A stretch of 64,000 nt of DNA from Thermus filiformis (lineage in GTDB: Bacteria; Deinococcota; Deinococci; Deinococcales; Thermaceae), in assembly GCF_000771745.2 (NCBI RefSeq), contig NZ_JPSL02000037.1, positions 218,585 to 282,584 of the forward strand. Direction: 5' to 3'. Under the pieces are notes generated by a model, which worked only from the letters and a program-made list of their open reading frames with translations, did not search any database and was not told the origin of the DNA. The position numbers and the translations under genes were made by a program. Numbering within the stretch: the stretch's first letter is position 1; every line of letters begins with the position of its first letter. Positions 1 to 7,751 of the stretch are shown piece after piece.

Positions 1-9
1 CGTACCGGA

Positions 10-39
10 TTGTACCAGAGCTTCCTTCCGTGCTAAGCC
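10..39 (+). promoter_or_regulatory. Possible promoter of sbtA-sbtB
   Basis: A TTGTAC box (10-15) lies 18 nt before TAAGCC (34-39), which is preceded by TGC as in an extended -10. Transcription would begin a few bases before the ATG at 50. The hexamers are only moderate matches, so this is tentative. Confidence 0.35.
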
Positions 40-49
40 TTGGGGGGAT

Positions 50-1003
50 ATGGACGCCCTCGAGCTGATCCGGCTCAACCTCCTTTCCCCCATGGTTCTG
101 GCCTTCTTCCTGGGGGTCCTGGCCGTCCTCCTGAAAAGCGACCTCTCCTTCCCCGAGCCCCTCTACGCGGCGCTTTCCCTCTACCTCCTCTTCGCCATCG
201 GGTTCAAGGGCGGGGTGGAGCTCTCCAAGACCAGCCTCGAGGCCCTCCTCCGCCCCGCCCTGGCCACCCTCCTTTTGGGGGTCCTCACCCCCCTTCTGGC
301 CTACGCCTTGGCCCGGCGCTTCCTGAGGGTGCGCCAGGAGGAGGCCGCCGCCCTGGCCGCCCACTACGGCTCCGTCTCCGCCGTGACCTTCCTGGCGGCC
401 CTGGCCTTCGTCCAGGCGGCGGGTCACCGGGCCGAGGGGTTCATGCCCACCCTGGTGGCCTTTTTAGAGGTGCCGGGCGTGGTCATCGGCCTCCTCCTGG
501 CCCGCGCCCGGGGGGACCTGCGGGAGGCGGTGCGGGAGGTCCTGGTGGGCCGGAGCGTCTTCCTGATGGTGGGGGGGCTTCTGGTGGGCTTCTTGTCGGG
601 CGAGGAGGGGATGGCGAAGGTGAAGGCCTTCTTCGTGGACCCCTTCAACGGGGCCCTGACCCTCTTCCTGATGGAGCTGGGGATGGTGGCGGCGCGGAGG
701 CTTCAGGACGTGAGGCGGCTAGGGGCGCGCCTTTTTGCCTTCGGAACCCTGGTCCCCCTCCTGCACGGGGGGCTGGGCCTCCTCCTAGGCCACTGGGCGG
801 GGCTTTCCCTGGGGGGTGGGGTGGTCCTGGCGGCCATGGCCGCCAGCGCCTCCTACATCGCCGCCCCTGCCGCTGTCCGGCTGGCCCTGCCCCAGGTGAG
901 CCCCTCCTTGTATATCGCCGCCTCCTTGGCCGTCACCTTCCCCTTTAACCTGGTCCTGGGGATCCCCCTCTACTACGCCCTGGGGCGGGTCCTTTGGGGG
1001 TGA
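50..1003 (+). CDS. sbtA: SbtA-family sodium-dependent bicarbonate transporter
   Basis: This is a 317-residue polytopic membrane protein of the SbtA/DUF897 family, which imports bicarbonate with sodium in cyanobacteria. About ten hydrophobic segments are visible. They fall in two halves separated by a charged loop near residues 145-165, which is typical of the family's inverted repeat. The family-typical stretches GFKGGVEL (about residue 51) and HYGSVSAVTF (about 104) are present. The ATG at 50 follows a G-rich stretch, and no better start exists upstream in the window. The next gene begins 4 nt after the stop and encodes a PII-like protein, the arrangement seen for SbtA and its regulator SbtB. 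The bicarbonate substrate is inferred from the family; in a heterotroph the likely role is anaplerotic carbon supply. Confidence 0.85.
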   Translation: MDALELIRLNLLSPMVLAFFLGVLAVLLKSDLSFPEPLYAALSLYLLFAIGFKGGVELSKTSLEALLRPALATLLLGVLTPLLAYALARRFLRVRQEEAAALAAHYGSVSAVTFLAALAFVQAAGHRAEGFMPTLVAFLEVPGVVIGLLLARARGDLREAVREVLVGRSVFLMVGGLLVGFLSGEEGMAKVKAFFVDPFNGALTLFLMELGMVAARRLQDVRRLGARLFAFGTLVPLLHGGLGLLLGHWAGLSLGGGVVLAAMAASASYIAAPAAVRLALPQVSPSLYIAASLAVTFPFNLVLGIPLYYALGRVLWG

Positions 1004-1007
1004 GAGC

Positions 1008-1310
1008 GTGGAACTGGTCAGGCTGAAGCTGGTCACCATTGTGGCCGAGGCGGTCCTGGAGCACCGCCTCGTGGAGGAGATCAAGCGCCTGGGGGCCAAG
1101 GGGTACACCCTGGTGGACGCCCGGGGGGAGGGGTCGCGGGGGCTGCGCACGATGGACTGGGAGGGGAAGAACATCCGCCTCGAGACCATCGTAAGCGAGG
1201 AGGTGGCCCTCAGGATCCTCGCCCGCCTCCAGGAGGCCTACTTCCCCCACTACGCCGTAGTGGCCTTCGTGGAGAACGTGGAGGTGGTCCGGGGGGATAA
1301 GTACGTCTGA
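1008..1310 (+). CDS. sbtB: PII-like regulator of SbtA (SbtB-like)
   Basis: This 100-residue protein has the length and ferredoxin-like pattern of PII/SbtB proteins: a beta strand (VRLKLVTIVAE), a helix (LVEEIKRLGAKGYTLVDARGEG), a T-loop-like segment around residues 40-55, then IRLETIVSEEVALRILARL. It starts at GTG 1008, four bases after the sbtA stop, so the two are almost certainly co-translated. SbtB proteins bind adenine nucleotides and gate SbtA. The C-terminal Cys pair found in some cyanobacterial SbtB proteins is absent: this one ends RGDKYV. The assignment rests on size, fold pattern and neighbour. The bound nucleotide cannot be judged from sequence. Confidence 0.75.
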   Translation: MELVRLKLVTIVAEAVLEHRLVEEIKRLGAKGYTLVDARGEGSRGLRTMDWEGKNIRLETIVSEEVALRILARLQEAYFPHYAVVAFVENVEVVRGDKYV

Positions 1311-1345
1311 TCCCCGGGAATCCCTGGGACGCGGGTGCCTTGGCC

Positions 1346-1876
1346 TCAGGTGCGGGAGGGGTGCCTAAAGAAGAGGCCCAAGGCCCCAAGGAGCAAAAGC
1401 CCCCCCAGGATGGCCCAAAGGGGGAGGTGCTGTCCCAGGAAGTAGCCGAGGAGGAAAAGCCCCTGGGTCCAAAGGAGGCTTCCCAAGGCCACCAGGGAGA
1501 GGAAGCGGCCAAGGGGAAAGCCCAGGGCCCCGAAGAGGAAGGGGACGAGGGTGCGCACGCCCCCGAGGAAGGGGGCGAGGAGGAGGGCCAAGGGGCCGAA
1601 GCGAAGAAGAAGCCTTTCCCCCTTTTGCCAAAGGTCCCGGGGAAACCGCTTCCTCAAGGTCTTCCCCCCGTAGCGCCCCAGGGCGTAGCCCAAAAGGTGG
1701 CCGAGGAAACTCCCCAGGAAGAGGAGGGGGAGGAGGGGGAAGGCCTCGAGGCCTCCTTCCGCCGCCCAAGCCCCCAGGGCGAGGAGGAGGGTGTCCCCCC
1801 CGGGGACGAAGAGGCCGATGGGAAGGCCCGTCTCCAGGAAGAGGGAGAGGGGGGCAAGGAAAAGAAGGCCCTCCAT
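1346..1876 (-). CDS. DedA-family membrane protein
   Basis: This is a 176-residue member of the DedA/SNARE-associated (VTT domain) family, thought to act as lipid flippases or proton-coupled carriers. Several hydrophobic segments and the family's G-rich motifs are visible: ETGLPIGLFVPGGDTLLLALG near the N-terminus and FGPLALLLAPFLGGVRTLVPFLFGALG in the middle, the latter holding the conserved G-x-R-x-x-x-P signature. The ATG at 1876 overlaps the TGA of terC by one base (TGATG), which fixes the start and indicates translational coupling. It should therefore be expressed from the terC riboswitch-controlled transcript. Confidence 0.85.
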   Translation of the reverse strand: MEGLLFLAPLSLFLETGLPIGLFVPGGDTLLLALGAWAAEGGLEAFPLLPLLFLGSFLGHLLGYALGRYGGKTLRKRFPRDLWQKGERLLLRFGPLALLLAPFLGGVRTLVPFLFGALGFPLGRFLSLVALGSLLWTQGLFLLGYFLGQHLPLWAILGGLLLLGALGLFFRHPSRT

Positions 1877-2568
1877 CAAGCGGTCTTGGGTTCCCGCGTG
1901 GCCCATAGGCTCCCCAAAAGGAGGACCGCCAGGATGAAGAGGCTGAAGGCCTCCTTGTCTAGGCCGAGGGCGAGCTCGGGGCGGTGGAGCACCTCCTTCA
2001 CGAGCTTGTCCCAGCCGCCTACGGCGAGCTTCACCCCCGCCAGCCCCACCACCCCGTAGGCCAGGTGCTTGAACCGGGGGTACCGGTCCAGAAGCCCCAC
2101 CACCAGGCTCGCCAGCATCCGCAGGGCCAGGATGCCCAGGAAGACCCCCGTGTAGACCACCCAGAGCTTGTCGGAAAGGGCCACCGCCACCAGGACCGAG
2201 TCCACGGCGAAGGCCAGGTCGGCGAGCTCCACCTGGGCCACCACCTTCCAGAACTGGGCGCTGGAGACCTCTAGGGGCGGGGGGGCGTGGGCCTCCTCCG
2301 GCCTCAGGAAGTGCCTGAGCGCGATATAGAGGAGGTAGGCCGCCCCCAGGGCCTGGACCCACCAGAACTGGATCATGTAGGCGGCGAAGAAAAGGGCGAG
2401 CCCCCGGAGGAGGTAGGCCCCCAGGATCCCGTAGAAGAGGGCCTTCCTGCGCAGGCTCACCGGCAGCTTCTGTACCAGGATGCCCAGGATGAGGGCGTTG
2501 TCCGCCGAGAGGATGACCTCGAGCACCACCAGGATGAGGATGACCGTGAACGCTTCGCTGAACCCCAT
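1876..2568 (-). CDS. terC: TerC-family integral membrane protein, probable metal exporter
   Basis: This 230-residue membrane protein of the TerC family (LysE superfamily) includes manganese exporters such as Alx/MeeF. The two hallmark acidic motifs, LSADNAL near residue 21 and FAVDSVLVA in the middle, are intact inside hydrophobic segments, as expected for metal binding. The ATG at 2568 has a strong GGAGGTGG Shine-Dalgarno. A longer frame upstream would run through the terminator and aptamer and is not used. The 5' leader carries a yybP-ykoY-type riboswitch with an intrinsic terminator, which strongly suggests Mn(II)-induced expression and a role in manganese homeostasis. It is followed by a coupled dedA gene. 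Confidence 0.9.
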   Translation of the reverse strand: MGFSEAFTVILILVVLEVILSADNALILGILVQKLPVSLRRKALFYGILGAYLLRGLALFFAAYMIQFWWVQALGAAYLLYIALRHFLRPEEAHAPPPLEVSSAQFWKVVAQVELADLAFAVDSVLVAVALSDKLWVVYTGVFLGILALRMLASLVVGLLDRYPRFKHLAYGVVGLAGVKLAVGGWDKLVKEVLHRPELALGLDKEAFSLFILAVLLLGSLWATREPKTA

Positions 2569-2580
2569 ACCACCTCCACG

Positions 2581-2606
2581 AAAAAAAGACCGCCTCTTGG
2601 GCGGTC
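2581..2606 (-). terminator. Riboswitch-associated intrinsic terminator upstream of terC
   Basis: Read on the minus strand, GACCGCC (2606-2600), a 5-nt loop and GGCGGTC (2594-2588) form a perfect 7-bp stem followed by a T run of at least seven bases. It ends about 12 nt before the terC start codon. The 5' arm of the stem overlaps the CGAGACC loop of the aptamer (2609-2603), so metal-bound aptamer and terminator are mutually exclusive. Confidence 0.85.
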
Positions 2607-2742
2607 TCGCCCGGAGCCCAAGCCTCCTCCCCAAAGCCCGACGGCCGGTCCTTTTGGGGCGGGGCGCTCGGGCTCCCCGGGCCCCCGGGGCGTCTGCCCG
2701 TCCTGACGGGAACCCGGAGGGGGCTACTCCCCAGCCGCCTCC
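2600..2742 (-). ncRNA. yybP-ykoY-type manganese riboswitch
   Basis: The terC leader read on the minus strand contains the two most conserved patches of the yybP-ykoY aptamer: GGGGAGTAG (2732-2724) and the CGAGACC loop (2609-2603). Between them lie a stem around CCGTCAGGACGG and a CCGGCCGTCGGGC segment. Both patches contribute to the metal site in known yybP-ykoY structures, and TerC genes are the commonest downstream partner. The order aptamer, terminator, RBS, ATG implies transcriptional control with metal binding favouring read-through. A covariance-model search was not possible here. Confidence 0.8.
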
Positions 2743-2743
2743 A

Positions 2744-2771
2744 GTTTACCCAAGAACGGGGGTGGTAGGAT
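2744..2771 (+). promoter_or_regulatory. Promoter of the phosphoribosyltransferase gene
   Basis: TAGGAT at 2766-2771 lies 8 nt before the ATG at 2780, with a GTTTAC box 16 nt upstream. No Shine-Dalgarno sits before the ATG, so the mRNA is probably leaderless or nearly so. It overlaps the region from which the divergent terC transcript starts. Confidence 0.5.
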
Positions 2772-2779
2772 GGGGGTGT

Positions 2780-3409
2780 ATGCGGTTTAAGGACAGACGC
2801 GAAGCGGGGCGGCTTCTCGCCGAGGCCCTCCGCCCTCTGGGCCTGGAGGACCCCGTTGTTTTGGGGATCCCCCGGGGCGGGGTGGTGGTGGCGGACGAGG
2901 TGGCCCGGGCCCTGGGCGGGACGCTGGACCTGGTCCTGGTCCGGAAGCTGGGGGCCCCCGGAAACCCCGAGTTCGCCCTGGGGGCCCTGGGGGAGGACGG
3001 CCAGGTGGTCCTGATGTCCTACTGGAACCGCTACGCGGACGAGACCTACCTTCAGGGGGAGATCACGCGGCAGAAGAGCGTGCTGAAGGCCCGGGTGGCC
3101 CGCTACCGCCCCAAGCGGCCCAAGGTCCCCCTCCAAGGGCGGGACGTGGTGGTGGTGGACGACGGGGTGGCCACGGGGGCCACCATGGAGGCCGCGCTTA
3201 GGGTGGTCCGGGCCGAGGGGCCAAAGCGGCTTGTGGCCGCCGCTCCGGTGATGAGCAAGGAGGCCTTCCAGCGCCTCCTTGCTTTGGCGGACCAGGTGGT
3301 GGCCCTTTCCACCCCCGAGGACTTCGGGGCGGTGGGGGCTTACTACCTGGACTTTCGTGAGGTCCTGGACGAGGACGTGGAGGCCCTTCTGGTAGAATGG
3401 GCTTCGTGA
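2780..3409 (+). CDS. Phosphoribosyltransferase-domain protein
   Basis: This 209-residue protein has a type I phosphoribosyltransferase fold. The PRPP-binding signature VVVVDDGVATGATM occurs around residue 120, with the acidic pair and TGAT loop intact. The N-terminal segment [17 protein letters not shown] is typical of the COG1926 group of predicted phosphoribosyltransferases. An insert rich in Arg/Lys between the halves (about residues 75-110) is usual for this group. The substrate base is not known for the family. The ATG at 2780 was chosen because the promoter -10 lies just upstream. The next gene overlaps its end by 13 bp. Confidence 0.8.
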   Translation: MRFKDRREAGRLLAEALRPLGLEDPVVLGIPRGGVVVADEVARALGGTLDLVLVRKLGAPGNPEFALGALGEDGQVVLMSYWNRYADETYLQGEITRQKSVLKARVARYRPKRPKVPLQGRDVVVVDDGVATGATMEAALRVVRAEGPKRLVAAAPVMSKEAFQRLLALADQVVALSTPEDFGAVGAYYLDFREVLDEDVEALLVEWAS

Positions 3410-3777
3410 AGGGCACGGTCAAGAACAGCGCTGCGGTGGAGGCCCGCCCGGTGGAACGGGGCGAGAAGGCGTTCATCCAGGTCCTCATCGGCCCCGAGGA
3501 CGGGGCCCCCCACTTCATCACCCGGAAGTTCACCATCCTCCCCGGGGGGCGGATTCCCAAGCATAAGCACCCCACGATTGAGCACGAGCAGTACGTCCTC
3601 TCCGGCCGGATGAAGATCTGGATCGGGGACGAGGAGAAGGAGGTGGGGCCCGGCCAGGCGGTCTTCATCCCCGCCGACACCCCCCACGCCTACCTGAACG
3701 TGGGCAACGAGCCCGTGGAGTTCCTCTGCGTCATCCCCAAGACCAGCGGCTACGCCACGGAGTGGCTCGAGGACTGA
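3397..3777 (+). CDS. Cupin-domain protein
   Basis: This is a 126-residue single-domain cupin. Motif 1 is visible as GGRIPKHKHPTIEHEQYVLSG, giving two His and a Glu as metal ligands (about residues 48-68). Motif 2 is GPGQAVFIPADTPHAYLNVG, supplying the last His. The gene overlaps the end of the phosphoribosyltransferase gene by 13 bp and is probably translated with it. Its enzymatic role, if any, cannot be read from the sequence; small cupins of this kind include isomerases, dioxygenases and sugar-binding proteins. Confidence 0.8.
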   Translation: MGFVKGTVKNSAAVEARPVERGEKAFIQVLIGPEDGAPHFITRKFTILPGGRIPKHKHPTIEHEQYVLSGRMKIWIGDEEKEVGPGQAVFIPADTPHAYLNVGNEPVEFLCVIPKTSGYATEWLED

Positions 3778-3803
3778 ACCTATACCGTCTGTAAGCCCCA
3801 ACC

Positions 3804-3880
3804 AGGCCCCCATCCCAGCTTGCGCTGGGACGGGGTTATTGCCGGGGCCCCCGGCTTAGCGCAAGCTAGGCCGGGGTGGA
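3804..3880 (-). repeat. Two-hairpin intergenic repeat, copy 1
   Basis: The gap between the convergent cupin and ABC permease genes is filled by a structured repeat. Read on the minus strand it has hairpin A (CCACCCCGGCCTAGC, loop, GCTAAGCCGGGGG), a GGGGGCCCCGG linker, and hairpin B (CCCCGTCCCAGC, GCAA, GCTGGGATGGGG). Other copies are at 32702, 39806, 41601, 46951, 52693 and 55662. The stems differ in sequence between copies but remain paired. It may also terminate both convergent transcripts. Confidence 0.75.
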
Positions 3881-3881
3881 A

Positions 3882-4838
3882 TCAGGCCCGCACCTCCTGC
3901 CTTTGGAAGGCCACGTAGGCCAGGGTGAAGAGGAGGAGGGTGAGGGCGAACAGGCCCGTGATCTGGGGCCAGGCCAAAAGGAGGCTCTGGCCCAGGGGAA
4001 GGGGGGTGCCGAGCACCGCCCGCTCCAGCTGGGTGATGAGGACCGGGCCCAGGGAGCGCACCTCAGGGTTCAAAACGGCGGTCAGGGCCTCCGCGTACAG
4101 GGTGTTGGGGGAGAGGCGGGAAAGCCAAAGGGCGATCTGGGCCTGGCGGAGCTGACTTTCCGGGTCAAAGGGGTCGGCCCTAAGGAGAAGGGCGTTCGCC
4201 GCCAGGTCGGTGAGGATGGGGAAGAAGACGGCGAAGAAGAGCCAGACCCCGATGGCGGCCAAAGCGGCGGTGGCGGGCTGGCGGAAGAGGACGGAGAAGA
4301 GGAGGCCCAAGGCCAGCCAGACCCCCGCGTAGAGCAAGGTGGCGAGCAGGAAGAGGAAGGCCCGCCCCACCTCCTCCCCCCCGGGCGGGACGCCCAGAAA
4401 GAGGAGGCCGAGCCCCACCACCAGGAGAAAGAGGGCCAGGAGGAGGGTAAGGAGGGTGCCCATCCCGGCCAGGAACTTGCCGAAGAGGAGGGCGTCCCGG
4501 TAGATGGGCTGGGAGAGGACGCGGGAGAGCGTCCCCCGGGCGTACTCGCCGTTCACCGCGTCAAAGGCCAGGGCGATGGCCGCCAGCGGGACGAAGAAGG
4601 AGAGGAAGCCCACGAAGGAGGGCAGGGGGTCCTGGGTGGTGGTGAGGAGCTTCAGGTAGAGGTAGGGGTCCTCCCCCACCGTCTGGCGCAGGGCCTGGGT
4701 CCCGGTGTACAGGGCCCCCAGGGCGGAGAGGAGGATGAGGGCCTCGAGGATCCGCATCCGGAGCCCCGTGAGGTGGTCGGCCATCTCCTTGAAGAAGACC
4801 GCCCAGACCCCGGTCCAGGGAGAGCCTTCACGCCGCAT
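3882..4838 (-). CDS. ABC-2 type transporter permease
   Basis: This 318-residue membrane protein has six or more hydrophobic segments and the ABC-2 permease layout. A first helix at about residues 25-50 ([21 protein letters not shown]) is followed by a soluble stretch, then [31 protein letters not shown], which is the conserved coupling-helix region of NosY/ABC-2 permeases. Its start overlaps the end of the ATPase gene by 11 bp. It forms an exporter with that ATPase and the NEW3-domain protein upstream. The substrate is unknown. Confidence 0.85.
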   Translation of the reverse strand: MRREGSPWTGVWAVFFKEMADHLTGLRMRILEALILLSALGALYTGTQALRQTVGEDPYLYLKLLTTTQDPLPSFVGFLSFFVPLAAIALAFDAVNGEYARGTLSRVLSQPIYRDALLFGKFLAGMGTLLTLLLALFLLVVGLGLLFLGVPPGGEEVGRAFLFLLATLLYAGVWLALGLLFSVLFRQPATAALAAIGVWLFFAVFFPILTDLAANALLLRADPFDPESQLRQAQIALWLSRLSPNTLYAEALTAVLNPEVRSLGPVLITQLERAVLGTPLPLGQSLLLAWPQITGLFALTLLLFTLAYVAFQRQEVRA

Positions 4839-5748
4839 GGGCCACCTCCTGGAAGTAGCGGGCGTAGATCTCGTCCAGGCTGGGCCTCCTGAGGGCGAGC
4901 CCCAGGAGGCTTCCCCGCTCCACCGCCAGCCGGGCCACCTGGGGCCGCAGGTCCTCCTCGGCCAGGATCCGGTACCTCCCCCCTTCTTCCTCCACCCGGA
5001 TCACCCCGGGCAGGGCCCTTAGGGCCTCGCCCAGGCCGGGGGTGGCCTCGAGGTGGACCTCGTACCCCCCGCCCAGCACCCTCCGCGCCAGTTCCTCCAC
5101 CGTGCCCACCAGGACCATCCGGCCCTTGTGGAAGAGGCCCACCCGGTCGCAGACCTCCTGCACCTGGTGGAGGAGGTGGCTGGAAAGGAGAAGGGTGATC
5201 CCCTCCGCCTTCAGCTGGCGGATGAGGTCCAAAAACTCCCGGGCCGCCTCGGGGTCCAGGCCCAGGGTGGGCTCGTCCAGGATGGCCACCTTGGGCCTTT
5301 TGAGGAGCACCTCGGCCAGGCCCAGCCGCTGGCGCATCCCCCGGCTGAAGGCGGCCACCCGGCGGTCCTTTACCTCCCAAAGCCCCATCCTCCGCAGGAC
5401 CTCCTCTATGCGGGCCTCGGCCTCCTTCGCCTCCAGGCCCAGAAGGCGGGTGGTGTAGCGGAGGTTCTCCCAGGCGGTGAGCTCCCCGTAAAACCCCACC
5501 GAGTCCGGCAGGTACCCCACCCGGGCCTTGACCTTGAGGGGCTCCCGCACCGGGTCAAACCCCAGGACCCGGGCCTCCCCCCGGGTGGGCTCGGTGAGCC
5601 CCAGGAGCATCAGGATGGTGGTGGTCTTGCCGGAGCCGTTGGGGCCCAAAAGGCCGAAGACCTCCCCCTCCTGGACCTCGAGGTCCAGGCCGTCCACCGC
5701 CACCACCCGGCCGTACACCTTGGTCAGGCCCCGGGTTGCGATGACCAC
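4828..5748 (-). CDS. ABC transporter ATP-binding protein
   Basis: This 306-residue ATPase belongs to the CcmA/NatA class. Walker A is GPNGSGKTT (about residues 37-45), the signature is [11 protein letters not shown] (about 137), Walker B is [12 protein letters not shown] (about 153), and the H-loop follows in [12 protein letters not shown]-terminal domain of about 90 residues follows, as in exporters that pair with ABC-2 permeases. The GTG at 5748 is preceded by GGAGGTGA and lies 3 nt after the stop of the NEW3 gene. It pairs with the overlapping permease gene. Confidence 0.9.
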   Translation of the reverse strand: MVIATRGLTKVYGRVVAVDGLDLEVQEGEVFGLLGPNGSGKTTTILMLLGLTEPTRGEARVLGFDPVREPLKVKARVGYLPDSVGFYGELTAWENLRYTTRLLGLEAKEAEARIEEVLRRMGLWEVKDRRVAAFSRGMRQRLGLAEVLLKRPKVAILDEPTLGLDPEAAREFLDLIRQLKAEGITLLLSSHLLHQVQEVCDRVGLFHKGRMVLVGTVEELARRVLGGGYEVHLEATPGLGEALRALPGVIRVEEEGGRYRILAEEDLRPQVARLAVERGSLLGLALRRPSLDEIYARYFQEVAHAA

Positions 5749-5751
5749 GGC

Positions 5752-6888
5752 TCACCTCCGGCCGAAGCGGCTCACCGCGAAGCCCAGCACCAAGACGCCC
5801 ACCGCGGCGATCCCCACCCCCACCAGGCCCCAGAGGGTGGAGGTGAGGACGGTCACCCGGTAGTCCAGGCTTTCCGAGACCCCCTCGTCCGCGCTCGCCT
5901 GCAGGGTCACCATGTAGTCCCCCGCCACGGCCCGGGGGGAGGGCTTGATGCGGGCGGTGACCTCCTTCTCCTGGTCGGGCTCCAGGAGGTCTATCTTCTC
6001 GGGGTCCCACTTCACCTCCCAGCCCGAGGGCTCGCTGGCGGAGAAGGAGAGGTTCTTGATGGGGGCGCTCCCCGTGTTCTTCACCAGGAGCTTCACCGGG
6101 TTCTCCCGGCCCGCGTAGGCCCGGCCGGAGAGCCGCCCCTCCTTGGTGGTGAAGCTGAGCTCGGGCTTGCCCGTGACCTCCAGGGCCAGGCTGAGCTCCG
6201 CCCGGGCCTCCCCCGCCAGGGCGCGGACCTTGACCGTGTAGGTGTCGGCCTTGGTGGTCTTGGGCAGGCTCACCTCCACGTCCAGGTCCTTGCTCTCCCC
6301 GGCCTTCATGGGCAGGCTGGTCACCTGCTGGCCGGAGAAGGCGGGGGTGAAGGTGACCTGGAAGCCCTTAGGGGCCTCGTACTCCAGGGAGACCAGGAGG
6401 TCCTGGTCGGACTCGTTCCTTAGGGTCACCCGGTAGCGGAAGCTGGAGGTGGGGGGGCCCTTGAGGATGGGGAGCTCGGCCTCGAGGCTCAGCCTTTTGG
6501 GCAGGCCCTGCCCCACCAGGAAGGTGAGGGGGAGCTCGGCCCGCGCCCCCTGCCCCTCCGCCACCACCCGGGCCCGGTAGGCCCCGGGCTTCAGGTCCTT
6601 GGGGGGCTGGAGCTTAAGGGTGAGGCTCGCCTCCTGGTCGGGGGCCAGGAAGGCGGCCCGCACCAGCCGCCCTCCTCCCATCAGCACCCCCTGCCACCCC
6701 TGGGGGAGCTCGAGGGCAAGGCGGACCGTCTGGGGCGGGAGGCCGTAGTTCTTGAGGGTCAGGCTCAGGGTGACGCTCTCCCCGGGGTTGATCCCCTGCT
6801 CGGGGTAGGGGGTGCCCAGGGAGAGGCCCCGGTAGCCTTGGGCCAGCGCCAGTCCGAGGAAGACCAGAAGCGCCAGGACGTTTCGCAT
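5752..6888 (-). CDS. NEW3-domain membrane-anchored protein of an ABC exporter
   Basis: This 378-residue protein is exported. It has an N-terminal signal peptide (MRNVLALLVFLGLALAQG), about three Ig-like/NEW3-type beta repeats (each with a pattern like LKNYG or VKNTG followed by W..V), and a single C-terminal helix (LWGLVGVGIAAVGVLVLGFAVSRF) ending in basic residues. COG1470-type proteins with this layout commonly precede ABC-2 exporters, as here. The ATG at 6888 is preceded by GGAGG at 5 nt; a GTG two codons upstream would overlap that RBS. It probably acts outside the membrane as an accessory to the transporter. Its ligand is unknown. Confidence 0.75.
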   Translation of the reverse strand: MRNVLALLVFLGLALAQGYRGLSLGTPYPEQGINPGESVTLSLTLKNYGLPPQTVRLALELPQGWQGVLMGGGRLVRAAFLAPDQEASLTLKLQPPKDLKPGAYRARVVAEGQGARAELPLTFLVGQGLPKRLSLEAELPILKGPPTSSFRYRVTLRNESDQDLLVSLEYEAPKGFQVTFTPAFSGQQVTSLPMKAGESKDLDVEVSLPKTTKADTYTVKVRALAGEARAELSLALEVTGKPELSFTTKEGRLSGRAYAGRENPVKLLVKNTGSAPIKNLSFSASEPSGWEVKWDPEKIDLLEPDQEKEVTARIKPSPRAVAGDYMVTLQASADEGVSESLDYRVTVLTSTLWGLVGVGIAAVGVLVLGFAVSRFGRR

Positions 6889-6942
6889 AGCCACCTCCGA
6901 ACTCCGCTTAGAAGCTTAAAAGGAGGAGATGAGCCGGATATG

Positions 6943-6963
6943 AAAGACGCCCCCTAAGGGGCG
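6943..6963 (-). terminator. Terminator after speD
   Basis: On the minus strand CGCCCC, a short loop and GGGGCG form a stem followed by TCTTT. It lies about 50 nt after the speD stop and before the NEW3-ABC operon, separating the two transcription units. Confidence 0.6.
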
Positions 6964-7012
6964 ATGGGGGAGTGTACTATGGGGCTCATCGGGGAAGCCG
7001 GGCTTCCCGCGC

Positions 7013-7447
7013 TCAGCCGACCCGGGCCTCGAGGTACTCCCGCTCCCCGAGGACGATCTGCCGGGCCAGCTCGGGATCCTTGGGGAACTCCTTTCCCCGG
7101 TTGATCATGTAGGTCTCGTACCGGCCAATCTCAAACTTCTCGGCCAGGTACCGCAGGGCCTTGGCCATGTCAAAGGCCTTGCAGGAGAAGATGTCTATGG
7201 AGAGGAAGGCCTTCTTGGGGAAGGTGTGGATGGCGATGTGGCTCTCCGCGATGATCACCACCCCCGTCACCCCGTCCTCCCCGTCCGGGCCGTAGCTGTA
7301 CACGAAGGGGGGAAGGACCTTCGTCATCTCCATCTCCTCGGGGAGCTCGTCCAGGACCTGCCGGACCAGCTCCGCATCCCGAAGCCGAGCGGGGTTGGCG
7401 TTGTACCCGTCAATCATCAGGTGCGGGCCAAATCCAAAGAGTTCCAC
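7013..7447 (-). CDS. speD: S-adenosylmethionine decarboxylase proenzyme
   Basis: This 144-residue enzyme makes decarboxylated SAM, the aminopropyl donor for polyamines. It self-cleaves to create a pyruvoyl cofactor. The processing site is intact: ESH at residues 68-70 with the pyruvoyl-forming Ser69, proton donor His74 in IHTFP, and Cys89 in FSCKAFD. The GTG at 7447 has an RBS (GGGAGGTGG) at the right distance. A longer frame upstream (MGGVPRGD...) would run through the leader hairpin and is not needed. It is the active partner of two SpeD paralogues in the window; the other, beside speE, lacks these residues. Confidence 0.92.
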   Translation of the reverse strand: MELFGFGPHLMIDGYNANPARLRDAELVRQVLDELPEEMEMTKVLPPFVYSYGPDGEDGVTGVVIIAESHIAIHTFPKKAFLSIDIFSCKAFDMAKALRYLAEKFEIGRYETYMINRGKEFPKDPELARQIVLGEREYLEARVG

Positions 7448-7499
7448 TCTCCACCTCCCTTCCGTGCCCCCCGGGGTATCCCCCCTTGGCACGCCCCCC

Positions 7500-7528
7500 A
7501 TTATGCCCCCCCTCTACCCCCCTGTCAA
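7500..7528 (-). promoter_or_regulatory. speD promoter
   Basis: On the minus strand a perfect TTGACA (7528-7523) is separated by 17 nt from CATAAT (7505-7500). The predicted start leaves a leader of roughly 45 nt containing the speD Shine-Dalgarno and a C/G-rich inverted repeat. Confidence 0.65.
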
Positions 7529-7640
7529 TACTCCGCTCTGGCGTGGGAAACCCCGCTTCCTTAAGGGGGAGGCCCCCCGGGGCCTGGGGGCTTTGGGGGG
7601 GTGGGAAGCCCTCGCGTGCCCGTGCGCCTTTTCCCCGGGT

Positions 7641-7660
7641 GTATACCCCATGGGGTATAC
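7641..7660. promoter_or_regulatory. Perfect 20-bp palindrome, candidate operator
   Basis: GTATACCCCATGGGGTATAC is perfectly self-complementary over 20 bases. The layout of AT-rich flanks around C and G tracts resembles CsoR/RcnR-class operators, but no such regulator lies in the window. It overlaps -10-like TATACC and TATACT hexamers on both strands and lies about 90 bp before sdhC. A related half site, GGGGTATC, occurs at 7473-7480 in the speD leader. Confidence 0.5.
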
Positions 7661-7751
7661 TTGGGGCCGGAGGCTCCCGCCGCGATGGGGTGGCAAACCA
7701 CGCTTCCCACCGGGGTTGCCGGTGGTATGATGGGCGCGATAAGGAGGTGGT

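Larger units (their letters stand above)
7448..7751. other. Divergent speD-sdhC intergenic region
   Basis: This 304-bp gap holds the speD promoter (7500-7528), an inverted repeat in the speD leader (CGTGCC and GGCACG arms around 7467-7494), a perfect 20-bp palindrome at 7641-7660, and a TATGAT -10-like box at 7726-7731 before sdhC. No additional gene is apparent. The stretch is unusually rich in C or G runs. Confidence 0.6.

Noticed and set aside
1311..1345. Possible terminator between sbtB and dedA
   Set aside because: CCCGGGAATCCCTGGG gives only a weak, ambiguous stem with no T tract.
7448..7501. Longer SpeD starting at 7501
   Set aside because: The added residues come from the leader with its inverted repeat and lie upstream of a good RBS for GTG 7447.
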